A stretch of DNA of 64,000 bases from Xylaria sp. FL1777. Lineage: Eukaryota > Ascomycota > Sordariomycetes > Xylariales > Xylariaceae. A program made the position numbers and the translations under genes. How positions within the stretch are numbered: position 1 is the stretch's first letter; each line of letters opens with the position of its first letter. Positions 36,179-50,923 of the stretch are shown piece after piece. The notes under the pieces are model-generated. The model worked only from the letters and a program-made list of their open reading frames with translations, did no database searches and had not been told where the DNA came from. The stretch is taken from positions 29,726-93,725 of the forward strand of contig MU400672.1 in the NCBI GenBank assembly GCA_022578965.1. The letters are read 5' to 3'.

Positions 36179-39100
36179 GCTTGCTTTATATAGTTTAATA
36201 TTTTTAATTGCTAATTTAAGTTATTATTTTTTAATAATCGCAAAATCTTCTAAATATAAATACTAAAAGCATTTATGCTAAATGTAAAAAGTTAAAACTT
36301 ATTAAGTAAATAAAATAGTAAAGTTAAGTATAAATAAAAAGTTTAATAAAGCAAATATAATAAAAAAAAAACTAAAATATATATTTTTAAACTAGTGCAC
36401 CTTTTTTTTATAAACTTATTATACTATTTTTAATTTATTAATTAATTATTTTATTGCTAAAATAGATCATTAATTGCTAAATGCTTTTATAATAATTACT
36501 TTTTATATGTTTGTGCTAGTATTAATTAAAAAATAAGCAAATAAAATAATTTTAGTTAGTTAAGTAATTACTTTTTAACTTTTTTTTAATATATTTATAA
36601 CTTACTTTTTTTAAACATTTATTGCTATTAATAGCAAAATAAGTAACTTAAGCTTTAGTAAGTATAAAAAAAAAGCTTGTTTTTTTTTTTAATTTATTTT
36701 TTTTTAAATAGTTCTAAAGCTTAAATCTTTTTTATAATCTTTTTTTTTAATGCTTAAGTCTTTAGATTACTTAGATTATGCTTTTATTATAAAATCTTTG
36801 TTTTTAAGTAATATAATTAATGCTTGCTTAATTAAGCATTCAAAAAACAATTTTTGCGTTATTAATAAAGTCTTAAATAATTAAAAAACATTATAACAGT
36901 TAATTAATATTTAAAAAATTAATACTGTTTAGCTAGTAAATAGTTATACTTATAATATTTAAGAAGTTAAATTTACTAATAAATAGCAAAATATATATAT
37001 TTTCTTTTTTTTTAAATTTTGTTTTTTTTATTTAGCTAACTTTTTTTGTTTTATATAACTAAGCATTAAGCTATTTATAAATCAAAATTCTTAGTAATAA
37101 TGCTAGCAGCAAATATGTTTAATAAAAAGTTAGTTATAATTTTTTTTATATATATTATATAAATTAATATATTTAAGCTAGCTTTAGCTAAATAAAAAAG
37201 CAAAAGTATTTAAAATCTTGCTTATTATATATAAAAGCAACTAAAAGCAGTTCTTAAAGCAAATATATATATTAGATCTTTTATAACTTTTGCTAACTTA
37301 TAGCTATATTTATATAGCTATTTAAAATATAAAATGCTATACCTTGTAAACATTATAAATAGTTGCTAATAATAGCTAAAAGCAAAAAATATATAAAGCT
37401 TTATCTTTTTTTTTTTTGCTACACTATTTTAAAATAAAGGTTTAGTATGTATGCTAATTATACGTTTATTATTTAGTTATAAAACTATTTATTTTATAAG
37501 TTTAAAAGCAATATAGCTAAATATTTTAGAGCTAGTATAGTAACTATAGCAGTTAAAAAAGATTTTACGCTTAAAAACTCCAAAAAACAAATAGTTTTAA
37601 CTAAAAATACCCTTGTTTGCTTAACTAAAAAAAGAACTAAATTAAAACACAAGTTAAAGCGTTTTTTTTAAGCTAATTTTATTGTTTAGCTTATTAAAAG
37701 TAATATTAGTAAGCAATAATTTAGTATTGCTTAAAAAATTAGCATAACGTTTAAGTGTTTAAAAAAATAGCCAAAAAAATAAATTAAATAAGTTATATAA
37801 AGTAAAATAAAATAGAAAAATTAAACAATTTGCTTATATAGCAATGTTTTTTTTAATATAATTTGCAATTATTTTTTCTTATTATATAACCTATAAATTT
37901 CTTTTTAAACATAATAAATAAAAAAAAAATAATCATTATATAAAAAGTTAAGTTATAACATTTATAAAAGCAAATATATAAAACTTCTGTAACAAAAAAA
38001 TCAAAAATATATAAAATAAAAATTATTAATACTAAATCGTTAAATTTCTTTCTGTTTTTTCTTTAGTTTTTATTTTTCCAGCCTTATATAATTAAATAAT
38101 TCCGCTTAATCTTTTATAGCAAAGTTTTATTCCTGCTAAGCTTGCTTTAAACTTTATTTAAACATTTGCTGTTTTACTAAATATTTATTATTGCTTAATA
38201 GCAGCTTTAAATTATTGCTAGTAGTTTAAACGCGTAAAATATAAACCGATAACTTTTTAAGGTATAATAATAATGTTTTTTGCCTTTTAGTAGTTTTAAA
38301 GTTTTTATTAAATATTAAATAGTTTGAACTAAAAGCAAAAAAAGCTATTTAGTTCTAAATAAAAGTAATAAAACAATCAAAAGTAAAAAAACTTATATGC
38401 AAGCATTAATGCAATAAAATAAACTTAAATAATTAAAACTAATAAGCAGTTTTTACTTTTATTTTCTTTGTTTTTACGTATTTCTAAAAAAAAGCAATAA
38501 TAATTTATACTAAAACTAAGCTGCTTAGCTATTTAAAAAACGTTAAAATAAAATAAAAACTTATATTTTTAGCGTAATAATAAAAAAGATGCTAATAAAC
38601 TAGCTATTATAAAACTAACAAATATAAAACTAATAAAAAAAAAGCTATAAAAAACGCGCTTAATTTTAAGCAAAAAAAAATAGTTTTGTGCATTATAACT
38701 TAATTATATAAACTTATATAATTAGTAAAAATAAAAAACAAAACAATTAATAAAAAAACAAAAAATAAAAAAAAAAAAATCTATTGCTTTAACCTTTATT
38801 AGTTATTACTTTTTAAAGCGCTTTATAGTATAATAGCTAAAAAAATAAAGTAAGCTATTATATTTTTTAGTACTTAAAATATTTAAAGCGCTAAAAGTTA
38901 TATTGCAGCTTTTATAAACTTAAAGAGCTTTTATAACTTATTATATTTTTTTTATTTCTTGCAGCTTAACTGTTATAGCCTTAATTATTAAAAGCTTTAT
39001 TATTTTAGTTTAGTTTTTAATAAATAGCTATAGCACTAGTAATTTATACATTAAAGTTAAAATTTTTTAGTTTTTAGTACTTTTAGTTATTTTATATAAA

Positions 39101-42100
39101 TTGCTTTAATTTTTTAAAAAAAAACAACCTTTTTAATTTTTTGCTAGTTAATTTTGCTAATTAGTATTGCTTATAATTAATATTTTTTTTAACTTTATAA
39201 AAGCTAATTTATTTATATAGTAGCTTTTTATTATTAAACTTATTTATTAAAAGCATAATATTATAAAAAAAAACAAAAAAGCTCTTTTTAAATAATTGCT
39301 TAATTTTATAAGCGTTTTTTTAAGATCTAGCTTTTATAGCTAATTTTCTTTTCTTAGTTATAATTGCCTTAACTTTTATAACATCCTAGTTGCAGCATTT
39401 TAGCTGCTTAACTTTAGCTTTAATAAAATCTTTATAAAAAGCAACATTTTACTATTTAATTACTTTTTATATTAATATTACATTTTTTATTAGCAAAATT
39501 AGCATTTTTTTATATACTAGCTTATATAAACTATAGCTATAATAGCGCACAAAAATGCAATCTGCTTATACTACTAAGTTCAAATATTTTAGCTAATTTT
39601 TTTTAGTTTTATTTGTTATTTATATAAAGCTTTTTTTTATTAGCTTATAGCCTTTTTTAATAAAGCCTTAAGCCTAAAAATAATAAGCTAAACTATAGTT
39701 TATTTTATAGCTTAAAATATTTACTGTATTTTTTACTTTTTTTTTAAATTTAAAGCTATTATTATACTTAATCTTTATAAGAACTTCGTATTAAAATATA
39801 ATTTTTTCTTTAATAAATTTAAGTATTCTTAGAAAATCTATATGTTTTAAAAGTTCAGCTTTTAAATAAGTTATTATTTTGCATTTTGCTTTTATAATAG
39901 CTTTAAATCTATTGCTTAATAATATAGTTTATATATTTATAACTTAAAAAACCAAAAAATCCAAAAAGTAATTAAAACAATATTCTTTAGTTCTTTTGCT
40001 ATTTATAGATTTTTAGTAATTAAAACAACTAATAATTATAATATAAACATTTTAATAAAAGCCCTTTTAGTAATATCCTTAAGTTATTTGTTAAGTTATA
40101 AATATTTGGCTTTTATAAGTTATTCTTTTATAGTTTTTTTTAATAAAAGCTTTTTAGGTTTTTTTGTTATTAATAACTTTTTTTAGTATTTTTTTAAACT
40201 TTGTTCTTTTTTAAAAAATAAACTTATTAACAAAAAATTTAAAAGCTTTTTTTTTGAAGTAATTTTGCCTTTTCTTTATTATAAGTTCTTTTAAAACTCG
40301 CTTAAAAACAAAATACTTAGTAATCTGCCTGCTTTTTTTGCTTTAATTTTCTTTTAAGTATAGCAAAAGTTCTGTTTTTTAATATATTAAGCTTTTAATT
40401 AGTTAATTGCTTAATTCCTTATATATAATAGTAATAGCTATTATATATAGTTAAAAATTAATAAAATTTTTTATATTTTTTTTCTAATAATTATTTAACT
40501 TATTTAATAGCTTAAAAAGTTTCCTAAAAAGCCTATTAATAACTATATGTTTTTTTTTTAGCATATAGTAAAATATAAAATCAAAAGTCTTTATATATGC
40601 TATTTATTTTATTAATTAAGCATTTAACAATACTAAAAATCTATTATTTAGCTATGTTATAAAAACTTTTACATTAGTTTTTAAATAAAACGTAATTTTA
40701 TAAAAATAGTTTTGCAACTTTTAAAAAGTCTTAATAATAGTAAGCCTTTTTAGCTTTGTAGCATTATATCTTTTTTTAGGGCTTTTTTATGTTTTAAACT
40801 TATATTTTGCTAGTTTAATAGCTCTATTAACCTTTTAGCATAAAATAGCATTTTAGCTAGTTTTAAAAACATTTACTTTTAGCTAAATAAGTCCTTTTAT
40901 ATAATTAAAAGTAATAAAAATAAAAGCTATTATAATAGCTTTTTAAAGCTTTTTTATAGCTTTCTTTTGCAGTTCTTTAAAGCAAAACAGCTTATTTTTT
41001 TATAATAAAACTGTTAATAGTTTTGCAATTATAGCATACCTTTATATTTATATTTAGTAATATACCATTATTTCTAAAAAAAACTATACTTCTGTAATAT
41101 TTTTATAAGTTTTTTACTTAAAAATTTTTACTACTTTTGTTTTTACTAAGCTTTTGCTATTAATGCTATATATATAGCCAACTATTTCAGTTATCCGTTT
41201 TATTTATTTGCTTTTAAATATGCTAGCTATAATTTTAGCTAGCTTAAAATTAAGCAGTATAACATTAAGATTTTTAAAATGCTTTAATATAAACTGCTTA
41301 ATTTTTAAAGCAACTTTATAATTATTATACTTAGTAATAAGTCTTTTAACTATTACGTTATTAAAAAAAGGTTTATATCTTATTAGTAATATATTATATA
41401 AAACTTTTAATAATACCTTTAGAAATTAAGCTATTAAATTTGTTGCTTTTTATAAAAAAGTAATTATTTAAAAAAAGCTTATTAATATAAAAAAAGCAAT
41501 TATTGCTTAACTAAAAATAAAAAGTAGTATTTAATTATATCTTAAAAATAAATTAACTATAAAAATTACTTTATATATTGCGAACTTTTTAAAGAACTTA
41601 TTATAGCTTTAAAAAAAATTAGCATTACATATAATAACTGCGTTTATTTTTATAGCTAAATTAATTAATTAAACCTTTTTACTCTTTTTTTGTACTAAAA
41701 ACTAAGCGTTACAATATAAACTATAAGCTTTTTTAAAAACGCTATGCTTAAGTTAAGTTTTTAAAACCTTTATAATAATATTTTTCAAAGGTTTAAAAAT
41801 CAGAATACTGCAAACTTGCTATGCGTTATAAAAAACTGTTTTAATTTTATAAAAAGGAAAAATCTCGTTATATATTCTTCCTATTTTAGAAAAGTCCTAA
41901 AAAAGTGCTATTTTTTTGCAATACTATATTTCAGTTAGCAATACTGCTTTTTGCCAAGTAAAATTAGTTATATAAAGCTTCTCTAAAAAAACAGCTAGTT
42001 GTTTAATAATTAGTTAAATACTTCTAAAAATAATGCTAAAACATAAATATATATTTTAATAAATGCCATTTTATTAAAACAGCGCAAAATTTTCTAAATA

Positions 42101-45100
42101 ATAGCTTGTCTTTTTTAAAGCTTGCTTTTTTTACTTATAAAATTTAAGTAAAACAATACTATTAAATAATATATTATTCCTAAAATAAATCTTTTTATCT
42201 TTTGTTTTATATATTATATTTAAAATTATTGTTTTACTCCTTATTAATTTATTAGTTTTTAAAGCTTAAAAAGTTAATAATACTTAAGTTAAAATTATAA
42301 TTAAATTATATTTATTTCTTGATTTATATGCAAAATTTCTAGTTTTTACAATTATTAATCTTTTAATATTTCCTTGCTTTAGCGTTTTTTTTATTACAAC
42401 TAAAAATATTTCAAGTAGTTAATTATTATTAAAAATAACGCAAACCTTTTTATTGTTCTGTATTTCTAAATTCTTAAAAAGTTTAATATTTTATATAAAA
42501 AAAATTAAAAAAGCTACTAACGTTATATCATTATATAAGTTTTAATTTTTCTAAAAGCTTATACTTATACACTTTTTTAAACTATATTTTTCTAATTTTT
42601 CTTTTGCCTTTTCTTGCTAATCGTTGAATTTTTTATTTAAAATCCAGTATTTTTGTGCCTTTTGTAGCTTATTTGCCAAGCTAGTAATTTAGCAAATATA
42701 TATTAGTTTTTTAATTGCTAACGTTTTTAAGCCTTTAAACTTAATTTTTTAATATGTTTTATTATTAATACAATAATTTAGCTTATTTTAAGTATTATAT
42801 TAGCTATTATATAAAAGCTTTAAAAATATAAACTTATTTAAAACTTTATAATAAAGTTTATCTTTAGTAATAAAAAGTAAATAGCTTGTTTTTTACTAAC
42901 TATATATAGCAAAAAAAGTAATAACCTCTTATTTATTTAAATAATAATTTTTAAGCATTTTATATATTTAACTAAATTGCTAGTTTAGTTAAATTTTTTT
43001 TAGGTTATATTTATATTTTTAATAGCAAAGCTGTTTTTATTAACAAATAAGTTTACAATAATGCTAAACTACGCTTTAAAATCAATAATCTTAGTAATAT
43101 TTCCTTTATAAATTTTGTTTTTTATTTTTATAGTAAGCTTTAAGCAAAGCTATATATATTTTCCTAGCTTTGCAACGCTTAAAAATATAGCTAAAATACT
43201 CCGCAATTTTAGCAGCAAAGCTAACATAAAGCATAAATCTAAAAAGCTTAAGTATTCCTAGTTAAAATAATCTATTAAGCTTAAGTCTTTTTTATTATAA
43301 AATTTATACCTTAATGTTTTTTTAAATAAGTTTAAGCTACTACTGCTAATATAATTATTATACTTTTTATAAATCTTTATTTTAAAAAAGTTAAAAGTTT
43401 AGTTAGCGCTTTTTAAAACTATTAATATTAGCTACGTTAGCTTTTTAAGCTCTTTTTTTCTTTTTAGCGCTACTAGCATAAAATTAGCATAAAGCCAAAG
43501 TTTAATTAAAAATATTACTTTTTTTAAAAGCAGCATAAATATAACAATTAGTAACTTTTACTTTTTTAAGTTATCTTTAAATAACAGATATATAGTATTA
43601 CATTAGTTTAAAATTTTAAAAAGCATTTTATTAAACTTTAGCTTATTTTTTAACGTTTAAAAATCTAAAGCAATATAAACAAAAAACAATATTACTTAAT
43701 TATTCCATTAGTTCTAATTACGAAAAACCTTTATTATTTTATAGCGTTGCTTATTTAAAAAAGCAGCTATAAAGCTAAGTTAAAGCATATAAATATATAT
43801 AATAAAACTGTTATATTTTATTTTTTTATTTATTTGTGCTACTAAATAGTTTAATAAAAAGCTAGTTTTATAAATATTATTTAGCAATTTATGTTTACTA
43901 AGCTAACTAGCTAATTATAACACTAGCTAAAAACTTTCTTATGCTTTTTTAACTGCTAGCTATTAAAATTTTATGTTATTTTTTAAAAAATCTACGCTTT
44001 TATAAAAAAAAGCATTTTTTATGTTTATTTAAGTTAAAATCTTTTATAATAAAGTTTCTAGTTAAGCCTTATATTTTAACTTATTGCTTTTTTTCTTTAA
44101 AATAAATTATAGCATATTTAATTTAATTTGCTAACTTAAACTTTTACTAAAGTTATTTAAAAGTAGTAGTATTATTTTTAGCATTAACTTAAACACTTTT
44201 ATTGCTTTAAAATATAACTTAGCTTTTATTTAAGTAATTATTTAAATAAAAATACTAAAGTACTTTAGAACTTTTAGTATAAAGTCTTTAAAAATAACAT
44301 CCGTTTTTTTGTTTAAAAAATTTTTAAACTTTTTAGCTTATATTTTTTTAAATTCTAAGCTTTTTTTTATAAGTTCTGCTTTTTAAATTCTTTAAAGCTT
44401 TTAATAATTAAAACTTTTTAGTTCTAGTAAAATACTTTGCTTATAAAAATTATTGTTTATTTATATATTTTTAGTATTAAGCTAAATAAAAAACTTGTTA
44501 TTATTTAAATAAATTTTCTTGATTGTTTAACTTACAAAAGGCTTTTTTTTTTATTTTTTAGGTTTTTTTCTACTTTTTATTTAATAAAAAGCAGCTTTTT
44601 TAGTTAAAAGCTTATAATAATTAGCTTAAAACATATTTATGCTAATTTCTCTGCTTAATATATAGCCTTATAAAACTTTAGTGCTGTTTACATTATAAAA
44701 AATGCTTTATATAAAGTTTTAATTAGTTGTAATAAAGCTATTATTTAGCTTGCTATTTATTAAGTTATTTTTTTTAATATTGCAAGCTTTTACTAGTTTT
44801 ATTTTATAAAGCGTACTAGTTTAATTATTAGTTTTCTTATTTAAAAATTAGTTTAGCTATTTATTATTTAGCTAGTAAAGTTTTTTTTCTTTTTAACTTC
44901 TTTGTTTACTTTTTATTTTAATATTTAAATCTTTATTATTTAAAATAAAGTTTTTTTTCTGCAGTTAATAATAAGCTTTTTATTTAAGTAGTTTATTATT
45001 ACTTAAAACAAAATTATATATTTATTTTATTGCAGCATTAAAAATTCCCTTTTTATTTTTGCTAATCCTTACGACTTTAAAAAAAACCTTTATATATTTA

Positions 45101-46557
45101 AAGCTTGCAGAAAATTTTAGCTTTTTTAAGCACTATTTAAAATTCTAGTATATAATATTTTCTTTTTTTAATTTATAAGCAAAGCTACACTTATAAACGT
45201 AATAATTGTTTATGCTACATTTTTAATAAATAGTCTTTTTTACTAAATAAAGATTATTTAACCTTACTTATTATAAAAAATTAAACAATTGTTTGCTTTG
45301 TTTTTGTTTTTTAAAGTTATATTTACTTTTTTATAAATATTTAGAAATTATAGTATTAATATTAAACATTTGCTCCTTTAATAAGTTTATGTTAATTTTA
45401 TAATACTGCAGTGCTTATAATTCTTAATTAACTAGCTAAACATATTAATTTTGCAGTTCTTTTAGCATTTCTTTTAGTTCTTTTTTTATAATTGCTGCAT
45501 TTTTTTGTTTTAATTTTAACTGCTATATTTACTTAGTAATATTATTTATGTTTTAATTATAAGCAAAATATTAAGCTAATTCTATTTGCTATTTTTTAAT
45601 AACAACTATTTTAGCAGCTAGTATAATTATATTAATAGCTAGCCTAGCAGCATTAATAGCAATATATAAAAGCTTATTAAAATCATAATTATATAAATAA
45701 TCAACCTTTTTTTATGCTTTGCGTGCTTTTTTTGTTTTTTTAAAGTAAAAATCTAGCTTAAACTTTTTATTAATTTAGTTATTTAATATTTTATAAAAGT
45801 TTTTATAAAACATTTTATTTAAGTTATTATATAACTTTTTAAAAAACTTTATTATTTTATTAATAATATTTTAATTTAGCCTTTTAAGCAAACCTTAAAT
45901 AAGTTAAAAATTAAAGTAGTAATTTCTTTAAGCTTTAATATCTTTAGCATATATTTAATGCTAAAAAAAGTAAGTTTTAAAATTAGTAAAGTATATAGCT
46001 TTTAAGCAAGCTTTAAAATCTTGCAATATAGTAATAGTAAACTTATTTTGCTTAAAGTTTTAAAGCTTAAACTTTTGCTTAAGCAGTTTATAAGCTTTAA
46101 TTTATAACAAATAATCCTTTAGTATTATTTTTACTATTTTTTTTGTTTAGAAAATATTATAATAAACAAAAACTTATTTAATCTTATTAATATTTTTAAA
46201 ACGCTTTGCATAAAAAAAAGCATTTAAATTATTTAGTTATTTGCTTACTTTTAACCTATTAAACAGTAAATGCTAGTTTAACTTTAAGTTAAAAAGCATA
46301 AATAATAGCTTAATTTTAGTATTATACTTATTATTAAAATAGCTTAAGCTAAATAAAGTTACTTTAATACTTTTTAAAAACAATAAGCTAGTTATTTTTA
46401 TTTTTTTTGTTTATAAATAATTTTAATATTTTTTATATATTAAAGTAAAAAGATTTAACAATTTTTTATAGCTAGATTATTTAACTAAGCTATAGTTTTT
46501 AAACTTTTAAGCTATATAATAAATCAAAGTAAAGTTTATATAAAAGTAATAAAAAAA

Positions 46558-46618
46558 ATAAGCTACAAAAAATAATAAAAATAAGCTATAAAAAATAATA
46601 AAAATAAGCTAAATAAAA
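46558..46618. repeat. 23-bp tandem repeat, about 2.6 copies
   Basis: Units ATAAGCTACAAAAAATAATA plus AAA at 46558-46580 and 46581-46603 (one difference), then a partial third. This is simple slippage-type structure inside element C. Confidence 0.7.
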
Positions 46619-47738
46619 ATATAAGTTTAAAAAAAAAGAAAATATAAAGTACTAAAAGTTTTTAAGTATTTTAAGTATTTAAGTTTTTTTGTGCTGTTTT
46701 TTTAAACTTTTTTCTTAAAAAACTTAATAATTTCTTTTGTTTGCATTTATAAAAACTGCTAGCTTATTTTTTATAGCTTTTTAAGTTTTCTTCTAAATGC
46801 CTTTATATTTTTGTTTTTTATGCGCTTTTATTTTTTTGTGTACTTTATAACGTTTAGTTTCTTTGTTTTTTAATCTAGCTTGCCTTGCTTTACGCAAGTT
46901 TTATTAAGTAAGCTTTATTTTTTTATAGCTTTTTATTTATAAAAGTAGCATACTTTTTTTTTTTTTTTAAAGCTTTCTTATTTAATAATAAATGCTATAA
47001 AGAAGCAATAGCTGCGTTTTGCATAAAATCTTTAAGCAATAGCTAGCTTACATCTAAAAAACCTTGCTTTTTATTTCTTAATAAAAAACTATATTAGCTT
47101 AAAAAACAAAATATATTCTTAATTATTAATAGCTTTATATATTAACGCGTAAACCTAAATTTATCTAGTATAAATAAGCGTTAAATTTGCTTGCATTATA
47201 GCCTTTAAAAGTTTTAGCAACTTTTATTTTTTTTTAGGCCTGTTTTTTGTTTTTTTTTGCTTATATAAAAGCAATTATGCTTTTTCTTTTATAAAATACT
47301 AGCTTTCTAGCGAAAATCTCTTTTTTTTAGCCCCTTAAGAGTTTTTAACAAACAGTTTTCTAGCTGTGCTATCTTAAAAATTATACTAGTATTTTAACAC
47401 TCAATTATTGTTTTACCGGAAAAAATAAAAGCGCTCTATAAACTAAACCAAAAAAAACAGTTTAATATTTTTATACGTTTGTTTTAAGCTTTAATAATTA
47501 AAAGCTACTAGCTTAAACATTTATTGCTAATTATAACTAAACTGCTTGCGTTAAATAAGCCTTGCTTATTGCTAGCTAAAGCAGCTAAATATAATATATT
47601 ATATTCTGCTTATAAAAAATATAGCAATTAATAAATAAATAAATTAAACATATAAATTAGCAATAATAAATTGCCTGTTTGTTAATCTTGTAATATTATC
47701 TATAGTAAATAAAAGATTAGCTTTACTAAAAACACCAA

Positions 47739-48042
47739 TAAAATAAAGCAGTACAATTGCGCAAAATTTACTATACTACTTTAATTGCAAAAAAATAAAT
47801 CATAACTTACGCATTTAAGCAATTAAGCTATATATAAATTAAAAAATTAAACGATTAATTAAAAAGCTATCTAATAATATAAATAAAGCAACCGTAGCTA
47901 ATTTCCATTTTTTTCTGCGTGTTCGTTAAGTTTATACTTCAAAATCTAGCGCAATATCCATACTTTCATTCCTACTATATAACTCAGCCCAAACTTACTT
48001 TAACTAGCTAATTAGCTCATTTAGCCACTTTACTCTACTTTA
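47739..48042 (-). repeat. right LTR of element C (304 bp)
   Basis: Partner of 33062-33365. The adjacent interior, read on the minus strand, begins TTGGTGTTTTTAGTAAAGC, resembling retrotransposon primer binding sites, so this is the probable 5' LTR. It retains CGTGTTCG and CAGCCCAAAC words. Confidence 0.8.
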
Positions 48043-50923
48043 GTATATAATTATTATTATAGCTAAAAATGCTTTTATTAAATCTTTTAATCTTTTAAGA
48101 TTTTTGCTTATATTTCTAAAGAATTTTATTTTGTTTTACTACTTTAAATAAAATTATGTTAGCTTATGCTTTTAAGTTAATTAAAGTGTTATACTTTTTT
48201 TTTTAATATATAAGTTTAACTTTAAATTAGTTTTACTAATTATTGCATTAAACTTTATGTAAAGCTTTAGTTTTTTTAGCTATTTGCTGCTCTTTTAATA
48301 AATGCTTATTTTGTTTTTTAATTTTTTTTTATAAAATGTTTAAATGCTTATTTTATTTAATACTTTAAATATTATTATACTTTGTTTTATTTTTGCTTTT
48401 AAGCAAGCTTTAAATTATAGTTTTTAAGCTTTTTTGCTTTTAATAACTATTTTTTAATATAATTATGCTTTAATTAACTAATAATATTTATAGCAGTTAT
48501 TTTTATATTTTTTTAAAATAGTATTATAAGTATAATTAAAATTTTCTTTAAATATTATAAATTTTTATAAATCTTTATAGTAAACTATAATTATAATTAA
48601 CTACTTTAATTTATAAAAGTTCTATATTTCTATTTTTGCAATTTGTTTAAAAAACTAATTATTTTTTAATTTATTAAGTAAGTATTAATAATAACAATAT
48701 ACTATATAACAATTTTATAGTACTTTATTATATTTTAAATTTTTTAAGCATAAAATATTATTATTATTTTTTATTATAGTTTTATTATAGTAATAACTTT
48801 TAGCAATTAGTTAAATTATTAACTTTAGTTTTTAAAACGTATTAATTTTTGCGTTAATTATTAATGCTTTTTTGTTTTATTATATTTAAAGCAGTTTAAG
48901 CTATAAAAATACTTTATTTATTTTTATTAGTTCTTTTTTTGTAATATTTTTTATAGCTTTTAATTTTATTTGTTTTTGCTTTAAAGTTTTATAAGTTTTG
49001 TTTTTTTAAGTTTATTTAGCAACTAAATGTTTTAATAATTTATAATTAGTTTAATAACTATACTATTTATAATTATAATTTTGTTTTTTTAAATATAACT
49101 TTTTTTTAGGTTATATTTTAAGCTTTAATAGTTTAAAGTTTTTATAATTTTATAAATTTGCTAACTATATTAACTTATTACTTTTTGTTGTTTGCTACTT
49201 TTAGTTAAACTATTTTTTTAAATTATATACTAAACAACTTTAATTATTTATATAATAAATATATTTTTTTGTAATTTGTTTTAATAATTATAAAGCTTTT
49301 AAATAATATTTATATATTTGTTTATTTTAACCTATATAAATAAAGCATTTAGTTTTGTTTAATATAGCACTTTTGTTTTAACTTAAAATAATAACTTTAT
49401 ACTTTTGCTTTAAAAACGTATTTTTTAAATTGCTTTATTATTTTTTGTTGTTTTAAACTTTTATAACTTGTATTTTTTTCTTAAATTAAAAAATCTTTTC
49501 TTTTTTATAGCTTTTTTTTTTATTTTTTTTTTTAAATTAGCATTATTTTTAAAAGTATCTTTTTTTTTTATAGTTATAACATTTAACTTTAAACATATCT
49601 TAAGATTATTGTTTTTAAATTTTACTAATTTGCTTAAATCTTTATTTAATATTTTTTTAAATATTTTTTTTTTTGTTTTTTTTAGTTCTTTTAGTTTTAA
49701 AGTACTAGTTAAATAATTATTAATTAATTATAATAGCTATATTAATATATATATTAATTTTTGTTAGTTTATTTATTTTATATAATTTGTTTTAAACTTA
49801 GGTTTTAAGTTTACTATAAAATAAATAAAATAATATAAGCTTAAGCAATTCTAAAATTACTGCTAATTGTTTAAACTTTATAATATAATTTGCTGCTACT
49901 TTTGTTTGTTTTAAGCAATAAAATGCTTTTTTTATGTATTTTGCTTTTTAAATATTTTTAAATAATACTTTTATTTGATTTTTAAACTTAACGTAATTTT
50001 TAAAAATCTTTTTTATTTTTAGCTTAAAGTTAATTAACTTATTAGCTTTTAAAAAATCCTTTAAAATAAGTTAAAACTATTTTAGTATTTTTTTTAATAA
50101 AAATTATAAAATAGTTATTACTTTTTAATCTTTTTTTATAATAGTAATAAAATGCCATTTTAAATAAAGTTTAGCATAAATTAAAAAAGCTTTTATATTT
50201 ATAAATTTATTATAAAGCTTTAAAGCAGTAAGTTTAAAACCTTTAATATTTAGCATTTTTAACATTATAAATAATTTTAATAATAAAAGCAATAATAATA
50301 ATAAAAAGTTAGGTTTTTTATTTTAAGTTATTACTTTAAGTATAGCAGTAATAAAAGTAAGCGTTAAGTTTACTAGTAGTAATATTAGTATTAATTATAA
50401 TATAATTATTTGTTTAAAGCCTTAATTTATTATTATAATAGTAGTTATTATTGCTGCTTTAATTACTATAGCTAATATTTATGCTAATTTAAAAGTTATA
50501 ACATTTAGTATTTAAGCTATTCTTTAAGTTAAAACAACTAGTTTGCTTTGTAGCACTAGCGTTAATATTAATTCTTTTTTACTACTGCTGTTTAACTTTT
50601 TTTTTTTTACTACTGCTTTTTTTTTAATAAAAATAGCTAATAAAAATATTAAGGTTTATTATTTTAGTACATTACTAATTTTAAAAGTCTTTAAAATTTT
50701 TAAACTTAATTCTTAACTTTTTATTTTTAATAGCATAACCTAGATTTAGTTTATTAATTATTAAATAAAATTTACTTATATAATACTATTTAGCATTTTT
50801 GTCTTTTAAATATCTCTTTAGTATACCTTTAAAAGTTTATTTTATAAATCGTTTATTATTTAACTCTTTATACTAATATTTGTTTTTGTATATTAAGTTT
50901 TATTAATTAAAAAGCTATTAAAG
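48043..50923 (-). mobile_element. element A, 5' internal part (gag side)
   Basis: This aligns with 27466-30347 of B and 54847-59895 of E (minus F). It should hold gag and the start of pol, but no zinc knuckle or protease motif was recovered. The open stretch at 49468-49716 (+) is a Phe-rich complement of Lys-rich gag sequence and recurs in B; it is not a gene. Confidence 0.7.

Larger units (their letters stand above)
33366..47738 (-). mobile_element. interior of element C, no assignable genes
   Basis: This is 14.4 kb of AT-saturated sequence. Short open stretches (33837-34034, 35955-36161) are low-complexity and have no recognisable content. Local structures include an 18-bp perfect palindrome at 36161-36178 and a 23-bp tandem repeat at 46558-46618. 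A less mutated patch lies around 47270-47460 (GCCCCTTAAGAG, GCTGTGCTATC, TTACCGG). No matching LTR or TIR pair inside it was found by eye, but a subtle nested element could have been missed. Confidence 0.5.
33062..48042 (-). mobile_element. Element C: large LTR retrotransposon, 14,981 bp
   Basis: Direct repeats of 304 bp at 33062-33365 and 47739-48042 (TGAAATAAAG / TAAAATAAAG starts, ACTTTA ends) are flanked by GTAT at 33058-33061 and 48043-48046. Removing the element restores A's sequence. Minus orientation is inferred from a polypurine-like AATAAAAAAAGAT beside the left LTR and TTGGTGTTTTTAG, a plausible primer binding site, beside the right one. The 14.4-kb interior is about twice a normal gypsy or copia interior, so it may hold unrecognised nested insertions or extra genes. 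I could not place RT or integrase motifs, so the superfamily is unknown. It is unrelated in sequence to A, B and E as far as I can see. Confidence 0.75.
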
